From contig JAEZDY010000042.1 in NCBI GenBank assembly GCA_023417935.1, positions 1 through 64,000 of the forward strand: a stretch of 64,000 bases of DNA, in the 5' to 3' direction. Each line of letters opens with the position of its first letter. Positions within the stretch are counted from its first letter, which is position 1. The notes under the pieces are model-generated. The model saw only the letters and a program-made list of their open reading frames with translations, was not told where the DNA came from and did not search any database. Shown in pieces: positions 9,296 through 18,209 of this stretch. The stretch comes from Bacteroidota bacterium. Lineage in GTDB: Bacteria; Bacteroidota; Bacteroidia; Bacteroidales; Lentimicrobiaceae. A program made the translations under genes and the position numbers.

Positions 9296-9528
9296 TATGA
9301 TAATTTTGAGTGTATAACATGATAGAGATCAAGTATGGTCCGAGAGGAACGAATATCATCACCATTCAGTGCAACATTATATTCTTCATCAGCCATAGCC
9401 ATTACTGAAAGTGCTAATAGAGATGACCACTCTTGAAGATCCCTGAATTTTGTTTCCGGAGTTAATTCTGCAACTTCTGTTTCATCAAACTGACTTGCAA
9501 AATTTTCAATAAATTTTTGAAATTCCAT
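9295..9528 (-). CDS. Acyl carrier protein 2
   Basis: A 77-residue carrier protein unlike ACP 1 in sequence. The probable phosphopantetheine serine is Ser36 in LQEWSSLLALSVM, the arrangement seen in ACPs of polysaccharide and non-ribosomal clusters. It lies between the PglD-like acyltransferase gene (15 bases upstream) and the SDR gene, so it may be the carrier from which the acyltransferase takes its group. Confidence 0.82.
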   Translation of the reverse strand: MEFQKFIENFASQFDETEVAELTPETKFRDLQEWSSLLALSVMAMADEEYNVALNGDDIRSSRTILDLYHVIHSKLS

Positions 9529-9543
9529 TTTAAGTTCTTTTTA

Positions 9544-10185
9544 TTAGTAATGTGTTATGACTGCGGGACTTCCCACATATGTTTTACCATCTTTTGTTTT
9601 TCTTATAATAAGGCTATTGGCACCAATAACAGTAGTGTTTCCGATAGTAACTTGCTGAAGGACTACAGAATTGACACCAAAAAAATTACCGTTCCCTATC
9701 TTTACTTCTCCTGAAATCCTAACGGCTGGCATTAGAGCATTCCAGTTTCCAATCGTTACATCATGTCCCACTGTTATTTGCCCATTAAGTATATTAAAAT
9801 CGCCAATGGTGACATTGCAACTAAGAATTGTACTTGAACAAATAATATTACCCTTACCTAAGTGAATATTATTATTATCAAGAATAATTGTGTTTGGAGC
9901 AATCAGGTTAGGAAAAGTAATACGTGGGTTAATTATTGTAGAAGATAATTTGTTCAAGATAGCAGGAGATCCAATACCGAAAACAATATTCAAATCTTTG
10001 TTCCAATTATTAACTTCAGTTATACCTCCTAATACAGACCCATATTCAGTTGCTGTTCCAATTGCCTTTCCATCATCAAAAAAGCCAATAATATTCCATT
10101 CTTTGGAATGATTATTAATCATTTCAATTAAGCAGGCAATTTCTCTTCCCAAACCACCAGCTCCATATATCGCTATATCTTCCAT
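9544..10185 (-). CDS. PglD/NeuD-like sugar O- or N-acyltransferase (left-handed beta-helix)
   Basis: A 213-residue hexapeptide-repeat acyltransferase. The N-terminal Rossmann-like part (IAIYGAGGLGREIACLI) binds the nucleotide sugar and the C-terminal half is a beta-helix of repeats such as IHLGKG, VTIGDF, VTIGNW and VKIGNG. PglD-type enzymes acetylate the 4-amino group of a UDP-amino sugar, and a histidine in the expected catalytic area is present in TVGHDVTIG. Being directly upstream of ACP 2, it is the best candidate for transfer of the ACP-borne acyl group to the sugar, although acetyl-CoA use is the known activity of the family. Confidence 0.85.
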   Translation of the reverse strand: MEDIAIYGAGGLGREIACLIEMINNHSKEWNIIGFFDDGKAIGTATEYGSVLGGITEVNNWNKDLNIVFGIGSPAILNKLSSTIINPRITFPNLIAPNTIILDNNNIHLGKGNIICSSTILSCNVTIGDFNILNGQITVGHDVTIGNWNALMPAVRISGEVKIGNGNFFGVNSVVLQQVTIGNTTVIGANSLIIRKTKDGKTYVGSPAVITHY

Positions 10186-10210
10186 TAAATGATATATTTT
10201 GATTGATACA

Positions 10211-10885
10211 TTAATTAATAACTTCCCTTATTAGCATAAATGATTCAGCAGCTTCGTATCCAACTGTAGAGCCCCTATACTCAGCTAATGCCTTTATTGT
10301 TCTGATAGATCTTGAATGAGGGAAAATTTTAATCTGACTATCGTATTTATTCATTGCCTCAATTTTAGCATTTAGATTGCATTCAATATTATTGTATACA
10401 TTAGGGATGAAGTAGTCACTATTAAAAGGGGCTGACCACTCTGTTTCAGAAAGTGTTTCATATGCCAATATCTTCTTCACAGTACAATTATTAATCGGTC
10501 TTACTGCAACCAAAGCCGCATTAAAAACTGCCATATGATCTTTGTGAATGTCACCCCTATGTGGTAAATATAATATTTCAGGCTTGATTTCATTAATAAT
10601 CGAACTAAAGCAATTAGCAATCTGATATTCTGGAAAAGTATCAAGCCTGGGTGCTGGGAGATCTAGAAAAATAGTATTCTTAATCCCAAGTATTTTATGC
10701 GCAGCAAGGGCTTCTTGTCGAACTTCTATAATGCTCGATTGACTATATAGTTCTGGCGCCCCTATACTGGCATTGCTTGCAATTATTACATGTACTTCAT
10801 CTCCACTTTCATAATGCTTATGAATAGTGCCACCACATCCGAGAACTTCATCATCTGCATGAGGTGCAATTACCAATACTTTCAT
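10211..10885 (-). CDS. PIG-L/LmbE-family N-deacetylase
   Basis: A 224-residue zinc-dependent deacetylase of the family that includes GlcNAc-PI and mycothiol-pathway deacetylases. The metal site is visible as PHADDE (residues 8-13) and the later HRGDIHKDHM. Such enzymes remove an acetyl group from an N-acetylated sugar and would free the amine for another acyl group. The start codon overlaps the stop of the formyltransferase-like gene by four bases, which suggests that deacetylation and re-acylation act in sequence on the same residue. Confidence 0.88.
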   Translation of the reverse strand: MKVLVIAPHADDEVLGCGGTIHKHYESGDEVHVIIASNASIGAPELYSQSSIIEVRQEALAAHKILGIKNTIFLDLPAPRLDTFPEYQIANCFSSIINEIKPEILYLPHRGDIHKDHMAVFNAALVAVRPINNCTVKKILAYETLSETEWSAPFNSDYFIPNVYNNIECNLNAKIEAMNKYDSQIKIFPHSRSIRTIKALAEYRGSTVGYEAAESFMLIREVIN

Positions 10886-11844
10886 AGATTAAGTAAGTTT
10901 TTAATTTTAAATAGTTCAAATTCGAGATTGTATCCAAATTTATCCCCAACTTTGAGAGGAAATGCAAGAGTTCTACTACCTGAGTAGTCCTCAAATTCAA
11001 AATCTTCAAGCCAAATGAGACCCTTACCAGTTTGAATAAGCAGTTCATTATTTTTGGACAACAATACTCTGCCAATAACACCTGTAATTTTAATATTTTC
11101 TTCAACTCTTGCAGCCCAGACTATTACTTTGAAGGTTTTAAAAAATGTATATGCCCCAGGGTATGGTTTAGTAGTGGCCCTTATAAGTGTTTCTATGTCA
11201 TCAGCGCCATTATTCCAATTAATCCAACCATCTTGGGGAGTGCGTTTTTCATAGTATGTTGCTTCCCTTTCCTGCTGATGTATTGGATCCCAATTACCCA
11301 ACTTCAATTCTGGCAACCATCTATCTAAAGCAGATCGAATTGAAAGTATAACTTTCTCTTCAACTGTATTAGCTGTGTCTTTATCCGTTACCTCAAAAAA
11401 ATCTTGAATAAATATTGGTCCATTATCAACAGCAGTGGTCATTAGAAAAAAAGTTGCTGCACCTTGACTTTCATTAAGAATGAGCCAAGATAAAGGGGCT
11501 CTTCCTCTACCTTTTGGTAACGCTGTTGGGTGAAATCCTATACATCCTAAAGATGGTATGGAAAGAATCTCTTCTGATACTAATTGAGAAAAACCTACTG
11601 CGAAAATAATATCGGGATGTAGACTTTTTAGCAAATCAATATTATACGGATCATTAATCTGTTGAAAAGGAATATAATTGAGGTGGTGATTTTTGCAAAT
11701 ATCTTTTAAATTAACAAAACCGCTGATTGAAGTTATATTTTTCGGTTCTTGGCCAAAGACAGCAACCACTTCGAATTGATGTTGAATTAATTTTTGAAGC
11801 ACTTCAAATGTTGATTTGACAGCCCCAATAACTACTACTTTCAT
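10882..11844 (-). CDS. Formyltransferase-family protein (Fmt/ArnA-like fold) with altered active site
   Basis: A 320-residue protein with the N10-formyl-THF-dependent formyltransferase fold and a C-terminal Fmt-like domain. In Fmt and sugar N-formyltransferases the active site contains Asn, His and Asp in an N-x-H motif. Here the motif reads IGFHPTALPKGRGRAP, so His105 and a later Asp140 (AVDNGP) are present but the asparagine position is Gly103. Some LPS-cluster members share this GFHPT form next to PIG-L proteins, so it may define a subfamily with its own donor or substrate. It overlaps both neighbours and is clearly part of the operon. Confidence 0.82.
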   Translation of the reverse strand: MKVVVIGAVKSTFEVLQKLIQHQFEVVAVFGQEPKNITSISGFVNLKDICKNHHLNYIPFQQINDPYNIDLLKSLHPDIIFAVGFSQLVSEEILSIPSLGCIGFHPTALPKGRGRAPLSWLILNESQGAATFFLMTTAVDNGPIFIQDFFEVTDKDTANTVEEKVILSIRSALDRWLPELKLGNWDPIHQQEREATYYEKRTPQDGWINWNNGADDIETLIRATTKPYPGAYTFFKTFKVIVWAARVEENIKITGVIGRVLLSKNNELLIQTGKGLIWLEDFEFEDYSGSRTLAFPLKVGDKFGYNLEFELFKIKNLLNL

Positions 11845-12419
11845 TTTGAGTTTTTTATAAATTTTTCTTCACCTAATATTACTACAGCTACTGTTGTAAT
11901 AAGTATTTTTAAATCGAGGCTTAGTGAAAGATTTTCTACATAGTAACGATCTAATTTCCATCTTTCAGGCCAGGTAATATGGATATTGCCATTAATCTGT
12001 GCCAATCCTGTTAATCCAGGCTTAACCTTTAATCTAAATATAGCGTTATCATCAAATTCATCAAGCAATAAGGGTAAGCAAGGGCGAGGTCCAATTATAC
12101 TCATTTCTCCTTTGAGAATATTTATTAATTGAGGTATTTCGTCTATTTTATATCTTCTTAACTGATTTCCTACAATAGTGACCTCCTTATCTCCCGGTAA
12201 AATCTCTTTTAATGCAGATCTTTTTTCATTGTACATAGTACGAAATTTTAAAAGGTTAAATTTCTTACCATGTTTACCTAATCTTTTTTGAGTAAAAAAA
12301 ACAGGCCCTTTACTATCGATCTTAATAAATAGACTTACAATTATAAATAACGGAACTAGGATGACCAATAAAATGAATGATAGAATATAGTCAAATGCAG
12401 TTTTAACTATTAGATACAT
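11841..12419 (-). CDS. PglC/WcaJ-type polyprenyl-phosphate sugar-phosphate transferase
   Basis: A 192-residue monotopic phosphoglycosyl transferase that attaches the first sugar phosphate to undecaprenyl phosphate. It has an N-terminal hydrophobic re-entrant segment, then GPVFFTQKRLGKHGKKF, KFRTM, the KIDEIPQLINILKGEMSIIGPRP block and PGLTGLAQINGN. It lacks the large N-terminal region of WcaJ, so it is the small PglC type, which often uses UDP-diNAc-bacillosamine or related amino sugars. With the WecA-type gene at the left edge, the locus contains two unrelated initiating enzymes. It overlaps the GT gene upstream by 17 bases. Confidence 0.92.
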   Translation of the reverse strand: MYLIVKTAFDYILSFILLVILVPLFIIVSLFIKIDSKGPVFFTQKRLGKHGKKFNLLKFRTMYNEKRSALKEILPGDKEVTIVGNQLRRYKIDEIPQLINILKGEMSIIGPRPCLPLLLDEFDDNAIFRLKVKPGLTGLAQINGNIHITWPERWKLDRYYVENLSLSLDLKILITTVAVVILGEEKFIKNSK

Positions 12420-13656
12420 TGTCAGATATAATTGAATTGATATATACTAAGTATTTCGAGGCTAATATTGTTCTGTCAAAGTTCATTTTTGCATAATTAT
12501 AGCCGTTTTCTCCTTCTGTTCTTAAACGTGCTGGGTTGGTGAGGTATTGACGGATTATGCGGTTATATTCTGAAGTGTTTTCGGGTTCTACATATACTCC
12601 TGCTTTTGCTTCTTCTACGAGTTCGCGGGAGACTCCATCAATGGCCATAAGGATGGGGGTTTTGCATGACATGTAGTCGAAGGTTTTGTTTGAGTATACG
12701 GTTTTAAAGGTATCAACTTTTTTTAATACTGACGCACCCATTTCTGAGGCAAGGATGTATTTGAAGACTTCGGCCTTGGGAACAGGATCGCAGAAGGTGA
12801 CGTTATTGACGTTCATTGTGGTGGCCATTTGTTTTAAACGATCTTTCTCCATTCCCTGGCCTATCATGAGGAACTGGACGTTGGTGTCTTCAAGGGCTTT
12901 ACCTGCGTGAAGTATTTGTTCAAGATGGTTTGCAACACCATGGGCTCCCACGTAGGTTATCACAAATTTGTCATTTAAGCCTTGTTCTTTCCTGAATTGT
13001 TCGCGGTCGAATGTCTGAAGTAATGATTCTGAGAGACTGAAGTCAGAGGCATTGGGGATCATAATCAGCTTTTCAACGGGTACTTTCTTTTTATCGCGAA
13101 GGGTGTTGTAGAAAGCCGGAGTAAGTACATTGATGAGCTTGGCCTTTTTGTATATGAACCCTTCAAACCAGTATGCCAGTTTTATGATAAATTTATTGGT
13201 CAGCACACCTGTGTCTATAGCAGATTCCGGCCAAAGGTCGCGTATCTCAAATACAAAAGGCAATCTGCGAAATAATGATATTAAATAGCCACTAAATCCA
13301 ACAAACAGGGGTGGGGAAGTAACAATAACAACATTAAATTCACCTTTAGCCTTGAATAAACCTGCCCATAAGGATGAGAACATGAATGAAAAATATCCCC
13401 AAAGTCTCCCGGTGAAGCCTTTATTGTATGACTCTGAGACATGGCATCGCCATACTATTACTTCTCCTTGTTGTTTTTTAACAAAGTGTTTGCCTTTGTA
13501 TTCTGGTCGTTTTTCTTTTCCATTAGCGTGCATCATGCCTGCCAAAACAGTAATGTGGTGACCTTTCTCTGTCCAGGTGCGTGTTATTTCATTCCATCTT
13601 GAACCTCCTGAATCGTTATCTTCGAGGAAGTATTGATGTACTAGTAGTATTTTCAT
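12403..13656 (-). CDS. WbuB-like family 4 glycosyltransferase
   Basis: A 417-residue GT4 enzyme. The N-terminus (HQYFLEDNDSGGSRWNEIT) and RDLWPES are typical of the WbuB group, several of which move N-acetylfucosamine in O-antigens. The C-terminal GT-B domain holds YVGAHGVANHLEQIL and the nucleotide-binding E-rich segment near VYVEPENTSEYN. Its base composition is close to the chromosome beyond 28 kb and clearly less AT-rich than the neighbouring 5.3-12.4 kb genes. The composition change falls at the overlap with the PglC-type gene. Confidence 0.88.
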   Translation of the reverse strand: MKILLVHQYFLEDNDSGGSRWNEITRTWTEKGHHITVLAGMMHANGKEKRPEYKGKHFVKKQQGEVIVWRCHVSESYNKGFTGRLWGYFSFMFSSLWAGLFKAKGEFNVVIVTSPPLFVGFSGYLISLFRRLPFVFEIRDLWPESAIDTGVLTNKFIIKLAYWFEGFIYKKAKLINVLTPAFYNTLRDKKKVPVEKLIMIPNASDFSLSESLLQTFDREQFRKEQGLNDKFVITYVGAHGVANHLEQILHAGKALEDTNVQFLMIGQGMEKDRLKQMATTMNVNNVTFCDPVPKAEVFKYILASEMGASVLKKVDTFKTVYSNKTFDYMSCKTPILMAIDGVSRELVEEAKAGVYVEPENTSEYNRIIRQYLTNPARLRTEGENGYNYAKMNFDRTILASKYLVYINSIISDNVSNS

Positions 13657-13783
13657 GATATCCTATGCGTTTATTAATTAAACCAGGTAGTGGTTCCCAT
13701 TATGTATTATCAGTGATCAATGTTATATTATTCATGGACCTATAATCAGCGTCTAAATTTTTTACTGTTTGGCAGATAGGAGT

Positions 13784-15787
13784 TTATGAAATGCTTTCAG
13801 CATCCTTCTGATATTCAACCCGGGTAACAATTGAATTTAAGGGAGTGACTGCAACATATTGGTCAGTGGGTTCTTTGATTCCATAGTAATCGCTTCTCCA
13901 ACCAGTTTCTTTTACAATGTTGAGGGTATTTGAGTCTTGATCGATGGCTGAGAGTTTAACTTCGAGTAGGCAATGCCAATATTGTTTGATGTTTGAAGTA
14001 TCAGGTTTGTCAATAATTGTATCAGCAATAATCCATACGGGTTGGTCTTTTAATTTGCGGATTATACGTTTGTGCCGAATGTTAAGATTAAGATAGCTGA
14101 ACGCTTTAATTTCACCTTCGAATATATACTCGGTCGGGTTGTCTGCTACCTGTGCTTTTGTGGCTTGAGACCAGTTGTACCAGATAAAGCGTGCTCCTTT
14201 TAGCATTTGGTCATGACGGTCAAGCATTATTGTATTGTGGGATTCAGTGCCCATGAAATATTTCAAATCTTCCGGTGCAGTATTGTATTTGTAGGAGCCC
14301 GCATCAAACAAGATATTTTTACCCTTGTGCCAGATGTCGATATGCAGGTTATCAGCATGTGCAGGCCTGTTGGTGTGATTACCGCATCTTATTAAGGTAA
14401 TTCCTTCAGGTTCTCTCAAAATGTAATAACCGCTTACCGGGAACTGGTGCCATCCTTTTGCAAGTTTAATTGGGGGGAATTTATGTTGTGATGAAGAAGG
14501 ATTTGATATGGATGGATTTGATAAGGATGGAATTGATATGGATGGATTTGATATGGATGGAGGTGATATGGAATGATGTGAATTCTGTGATGTTAAATGG
14601 AGGTTATACCATATTGCATCTTCATTCCAGCCACCCGCATTGTAAAGTTCTTTTCCTGTTAATAGTAAATGCAGGCTATTCAGTTGTGGTCGGTAGTCCC
14701 GGTAATCGCATTCTGTAAATTTGAAGAAAAGAGCTCCATCATTGCTGCCATAATTCGGTAACCAACCAGTGTAACTGTCCTGACAGGTGTTCAGGAAGAC
14801 TAAAGATTTATATGCCTTTTCATAGACATATGGTTTGAGGGTGTCATTGAAATATTCAGCAGACCTTAATGCCCATGTTAGTAATTGAATAACCACCCGG
14901 TGGTAATTCATACTAAATTGCAGGAATGTGCCGTCAGTATATATCTGGTAATTAATTTCTTCTTCAAACCACTTCTTCCCCTGCTTTTTCCAAAGCTGTG
15001 ATTCAGGAAAGAATGTGTACAAAGAACCGCCAATATATAGTGCAAGCGTTTCTGTGATGGCATGGTTGTTCCTGACTGCGATGCGTGAAAAGTTTATGTT
15101 TGAATAAACATGCTTGAGCTGCCAGTATATCGCGTGCATAATTTCCTGGAAAAGCGACTCTGTCAGGTTTTCACTATCTTTATAGTAATTCAATGCATAA
15201 GTCCAGTTAAGTACTCTTAAAGAAATTTCCTGACTGCATTTATAATTTGGACCTGAGTTTATGGGATTAGACTCTATCCATGAGGCTATCTCCTGAAATA
15301 CCCAATCACTGTGATCAATGCCAGTATGTTTGTCGTGCCTTATTATATCATATAGGTATGCAAATCGGGATTTCTCCCAAACATATTTTATATCACCGGC
15401 AACTTTATTGTAATCATCAACCTTCCACCAAGGTTTTGTTGCATCATACTTGTATCCGGTATCAGGGTTTGTAAGCCAATCAAAGTCTTTACCGATGAGC
15501 TTCTTGTCGGCCGAGAAAAACGGGAAATAACCAGCCATAAGAAAGCTAATATCAGGTTTTGTAAATTTACTTGTTTCAAAGGCAGCTTCCTTAGTAATTC
15601 CCCAGAAACTAAAGCTTTGCCTCCATTGAACCAGGGTGATGAATTTTATTTTTTCCGGATTAGTGGGATATTGAGTTTTGATTCTTCCTGATTTTTTTTG
15701 CAACTCATACCATAAACGAAAGCCTGCATACCGCAGGCCCATGTTCTTTACTAACTGAATAGATTGGTTTAAGCTAAAGTCAGCCAT
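13784..15787 (-). CDS. Heparinase II/III-like (alginate lyase family) protein with tandem Ser-Pro repeats
   Basis: A 667-residue protein with the helical alginate-lyase-like domain in the N-terminal half (RNNHAITETLALY, FSMNYHRVVIQLL) and the heparinase II/III beta-sandwich in the C-terminal half (NRPAHADNLHIDIWHKGKN, GTESHNTIMLDRHDQ). Such proteins are common in Bacteroidota polysaccharide operons, where they may trim or edit the polymer. Around residues 400-430 lies a run of repeats of the type NPSIS, encoded by 15-bp units at about 14,500-14,575, which looks like a recent in-frame expansion in a linker. No signal peptide is evident. The stop/start junction with wecB shares one base. Confidence 0.87.
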   Translation of the reverse strand: MADFSLNQSIQLVKNMGLRYAGFRLWYELQKKSGRIKTQYPTNPEKIKFITLVQWRQSFSFWGITKEAAFETSKFTKPDISFLMAGYFPFFSADKKLIGKDFDWLTNPDTGYKYDATKPWWKVDDYNKVAGDIKYVWEKSRFAYLYDIIRHDKHTGIDHSDWVFQEIASWIESNPINSGPNYKCSQEISLRVLNWTYALNYYKDSENLTESLFQEIMHAIYWQLKHVYSNINFSRIAVRNNHAITETLALYIGGSLYTFFPESQLWKKQGKKWFEEEINYQIYTDGTFLQFSMNYHRVVIQLLTWALRSAEYFNDTLKPYVYEKAYKSLVFLNTCQDSYTGWLPNYGSNDGALFFKFTECDYRDYRPQLNSLHLLLTGKELYNAGGWNEDAIWYNLHLTSQNSHHSISPPSISNPSISIPSLSNPSISNPSSSQHKFPPIKLAKGWHQFPVSGYYILREPEGITLIRCGNHTNRPAHADNLHIDIWHKGKNILFDAGSYKYNTAPEDLKYFMGTESHNTIMLDRHDQMLKGARFIWYNWSQATKAQVADNPTEYIFEGEIKAFSYLNLNIRHKRIIRKLKDQPVWIIADTIIDKPDTSNIKQYWHCLLEVKLSAIDQDSNTLNIVKETGWRSDYYGIKEPTDQYVAVTPLNSIVTRVEYQKDAESIS

Positions 15788-16872
15788 TATAGCATTAATA
15801 GTTTCTCTACTATTCTTTCAGCCGTTTTACCATCCCATAACGGAATGTCCGACCCCTGCTTCCAGTTGCCTGAAAACAGTTTCTCTAACGCAGGTTTAAT
15901 GGCAGCAGGGTTTGTGCCAATTAATTCATTTGTGCCCATTGTCATGGTTTCCGGCCTCTCAGTGTTGTCACGGAGAGTCATACAAGGCACCCGCATCACT
16001 GAGGTTTCTTCTGTTATGCCTCCCGAATCAGTTATAACTGCTTTACAACGTTCAACAAGATAATTGAATTCAAGGTATCCTAATGGCTCAATCATGTGCA
16101 ATCTTGGGTCAGAAATTCCCAGGTTTGTTAGTATTTTTGCTGTGCGTGGATGAACCGGGAATACAAGTGGCAAGTTGCCGGAATTATCTATGATTTCCTG
16201 TAAGAGCTGTTTCAATTTCCATTCTTCATCAACATTGGCAGGCCGGTGAAGTGTCATTACAAGGTATTGTTTTTCAACAAGTCCAATCTCATCCCATATT
16301 GCAGGTTTCCTGAAATTAGGTCTTTGCTTGAGGAGGGTATCAATCATGGTGTTACCGACATAGAAAATGCTTTGCTTTTCTATACCTGACTTCATTAGGT
16401 TGTTATTAGCTACCTCTGAAGTAGTAAAAAAATAGTTGGTAATACTATCGGTGACTATTCTGTTTATTTCCTCAGGCATAGTCATGTCACCTGATCTGAT
16501 GCCGCCTTCAACATGTGCCACTTTAGTTAATAATTTCCTGGCAACTATTGAACAGGCCATCGTTGAAGTTACATCACCCACCACAAGTACAAGATCAGTT
16601 GGATTTTCAATAAGTTCCTGTTCAAAACGGGTCATAATGGTCGCAGTTTGTTCTGCCTGGGTACCACTGCCTGACTGTAAATTTGCATGAGGTTCTGGTA
16701 TGCCTAATTCTTCAAAGAAATTCCCTGACATTTTTTTGTCATAATGTTGCCCGGTGTGTACCAGGCGGTATTCAATGTTGCTACCATTTTTTTTTGCAGA
16801 TTCAATGGCGTGGATTATTGGTGCAATTTTCATGAAATTGGGGCGTGCTCCGGCGATTATAATTATTCTCAA
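15787..16872 (-). CDS. wecB: UDP-N-acetylglucosamine 2-epimerase (non-hydrolysing, WecB type)
   Basis: A 361-residue enzyme interconverting UDP-GlcNAc and UDP-ManNAc, or a related amino sugar such as the FucNAc precursor. It shows GARPNFMKIAPI at the N-terminus, HTGQHYD, VVGDVTSTMACS, HVEGGIRSGD, PEEINRIVTD and GGITEE, all standard for the family. Composition is host-like. Its start overlaps the CapK-like gene stop by four bases. In the WbuB-linked pathway a WecB-like 2-epimerase acts in N-acetyl-L-fucosamine synthesis, which fits the neighbouring GT. Confidence 0.93.
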   Translation of the reverse strand: MRIIIIAGARPNFMKIAPIIHAIESAKKNGSNIEYRLVHTGQHYDKKMSGNFFEELGIPEPHANLQSGSGTQAEQTATIMTRFEQELIENPTDLVLVVGDVTSTMACSIVARKLLTKVAHVEGGIRSGDMTMPEEINRIVTDSITNYFFTTSEVANNNLMKSGIEKQSIFYVGNTMIDTLLKQRPNFRKPAIWDEIGLVEKQYLVMTLHRPANVDEEWKLKQLLQEIIDNSGNLPLVFPVHPRTAKILTNLGISDPRLHMIEPLGYLEFNYLVERCKAVITDSGGITEETSVMRVPCMTLRDNTERPETMTMGTNELIGTNPAAIKPALEKLFSGNWKQGSDIPLWDGKTAERIVEKLLML

Positions 16873-18209
16873 TTTTGTTCGAATTTGTTAATTAAAAAAT
16901 TTATTTTACCAGAACTGTTAATAATTGGTTTTTCAAGTTTTACAAAGGAAAAATCTATATTAACATTTCTTGCATCAAAATACTCATTTGCATTACTAAA
17001 ATCCTCTGTTGAGACATAATATACAATAGCTGTCCCTGGAAGATTGGAACCTATTTGAATATGACTACACATGTTAAATAATTTATGGTGCCTACCAAAT
17101 AAAAGGCCAGTAAGGGATATTCGATTCCCATATTTATCTATTATATATTCACCTATTCTCCCATCCTTAATTTGAAAGCTCTCAAGAATTTCTTCACTGT
17201 TGCCATCTATTAAATCTTCTGTACTGTATCTAATGAATGGTGATGCATAATTATAATAAGAAGTTCCAATTAACTCAACTTGTCCAGTTTCATTTTTCAT
17301 TCCTTCAGCGTAACCATATGTGTTGAGTGTTTTGAATTGGTATTTTGAAGTCTCAAATGCCATAACGCAACCTTCGGTATGACCATAAAATGACTGAGTT
17401 TTTACGTTAAATACACTCTCTATATTATTTCTGTAGTGAGGTGATGGATATTCACTTGACAAAAAAACTCCTTTTAAAGTACGTTGTAATACATTTATTA
17501 GTTCTGTGTTATTTTTACACTGAGATGCAAAATTACTTATTGCGCTTGGATAACCATGCAGATACCTAACTTCATAAGTGGATAAAATTTTGAGAAGCTT
17601 CATTTGAACTCTTTCGGTAGGTGCATTTATATCAAGTCTTAGTGAGTTTCTCACAAAATCGTATTGTATGAAATTTCTAACGCTGCTTCTTCCATCAAAA
17701 GTAATTTTAAGATCATGAGGCTGATAACCTAATAACTTCCAAAAGCTATGAATATGAGCCCACTCGTTACCATATCTGATTGGATCAATGTAAAATTTTA
17801 AAGCTGCACCGCTTGAACCTCCGGTGTTTACAAGCAATCGGTTCTTAAGCGGATAACTTCGATCTGAAATATTTACATTTAATAAGTCTTTTTTTCTAAC
17901 AATTGGTACGTTTCTTATATCATCGAATGATCTGATATCTCTAAGCGCAATCCCATGGTTTTTGTATAATTCATGATAAAACGGAATTTTCTTATAAGCA
18001 TGTTCAAATACTTTATAGAATTGACTAAATATATACTCTTTCTTTTTATCCGAACTATATTGTTCGTATTCAATAATTCTCTTTGATTGACTATTATAAA
18101 GCTTGTAAATTCCAGGCCTGTAATTAAAGGGTATAAAGTTTAGTGTTTTGCCAATAAATATTGGCATTTCAAAATTCGTTCTTTTAAGATTATTAAGAAG
18201 TCTGTTCAT
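16869..18209 (-). CDS. PaaK/CapK-like adenylate-forming protein
   Basis: A 446-residue member of the phenylacetate-CoA-ligase-like family often named CapK in capsule loci. The ATP-binding loop is LLVNTGGSSGAALKFY; further segments are SFYGHTEGCV, YASPFIRYSTEDLID and IKDGRIGEYIIDKYGN. CapK-type proteins are thought to activate a small acid for decoration of the polymer, though the exact reaction is rarely known. This is the second adenylate-forming enzyme in the operon, separate from the AMP ligase beside ACP 1. It is AT-rich and tightly coupled to CapA-like and WecB genes. Confidence 0.83.
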   Translation of the reverse strand: MNRLLNNLKRTNFEMPIFIGKTLNFIPFNYRPGIYKLYNSQSKRIIEYEQYSSDKKKEYIFSQFYKVFEHAYKKIPFYHELYKNHGIALRDIRSFDDIRNVPIVRKKDLLNVNISDRSYPLKNRLLVNTGGSSGAALKFYIDPIRYGNEWAHIHSFWKLLGYQPHDLKITFDGRSSVRNFIQYDFVRNSLRLDINAPTERVQMKLLKILSTYEVRYLHGYPSAISNFASQCKNNTELINVLQRTLKGVFLSSEYPSPHYRNNIESVFNVKTQSFYGHTEGCVMAFETSKYQFKTLNTYGYAEGMKNETGQVELIGTSYYNYASPFIRYSTEDLIDGNSEEILESFQIKDGRIGEYIIDKYGNRISLTGLLFGRHHKLFNMCSHIQIGSNLPGTAIVYYVSTEDFSNANEYFDARNVNIDFSFVKLEKPIINSSGKINFLINKFEQN

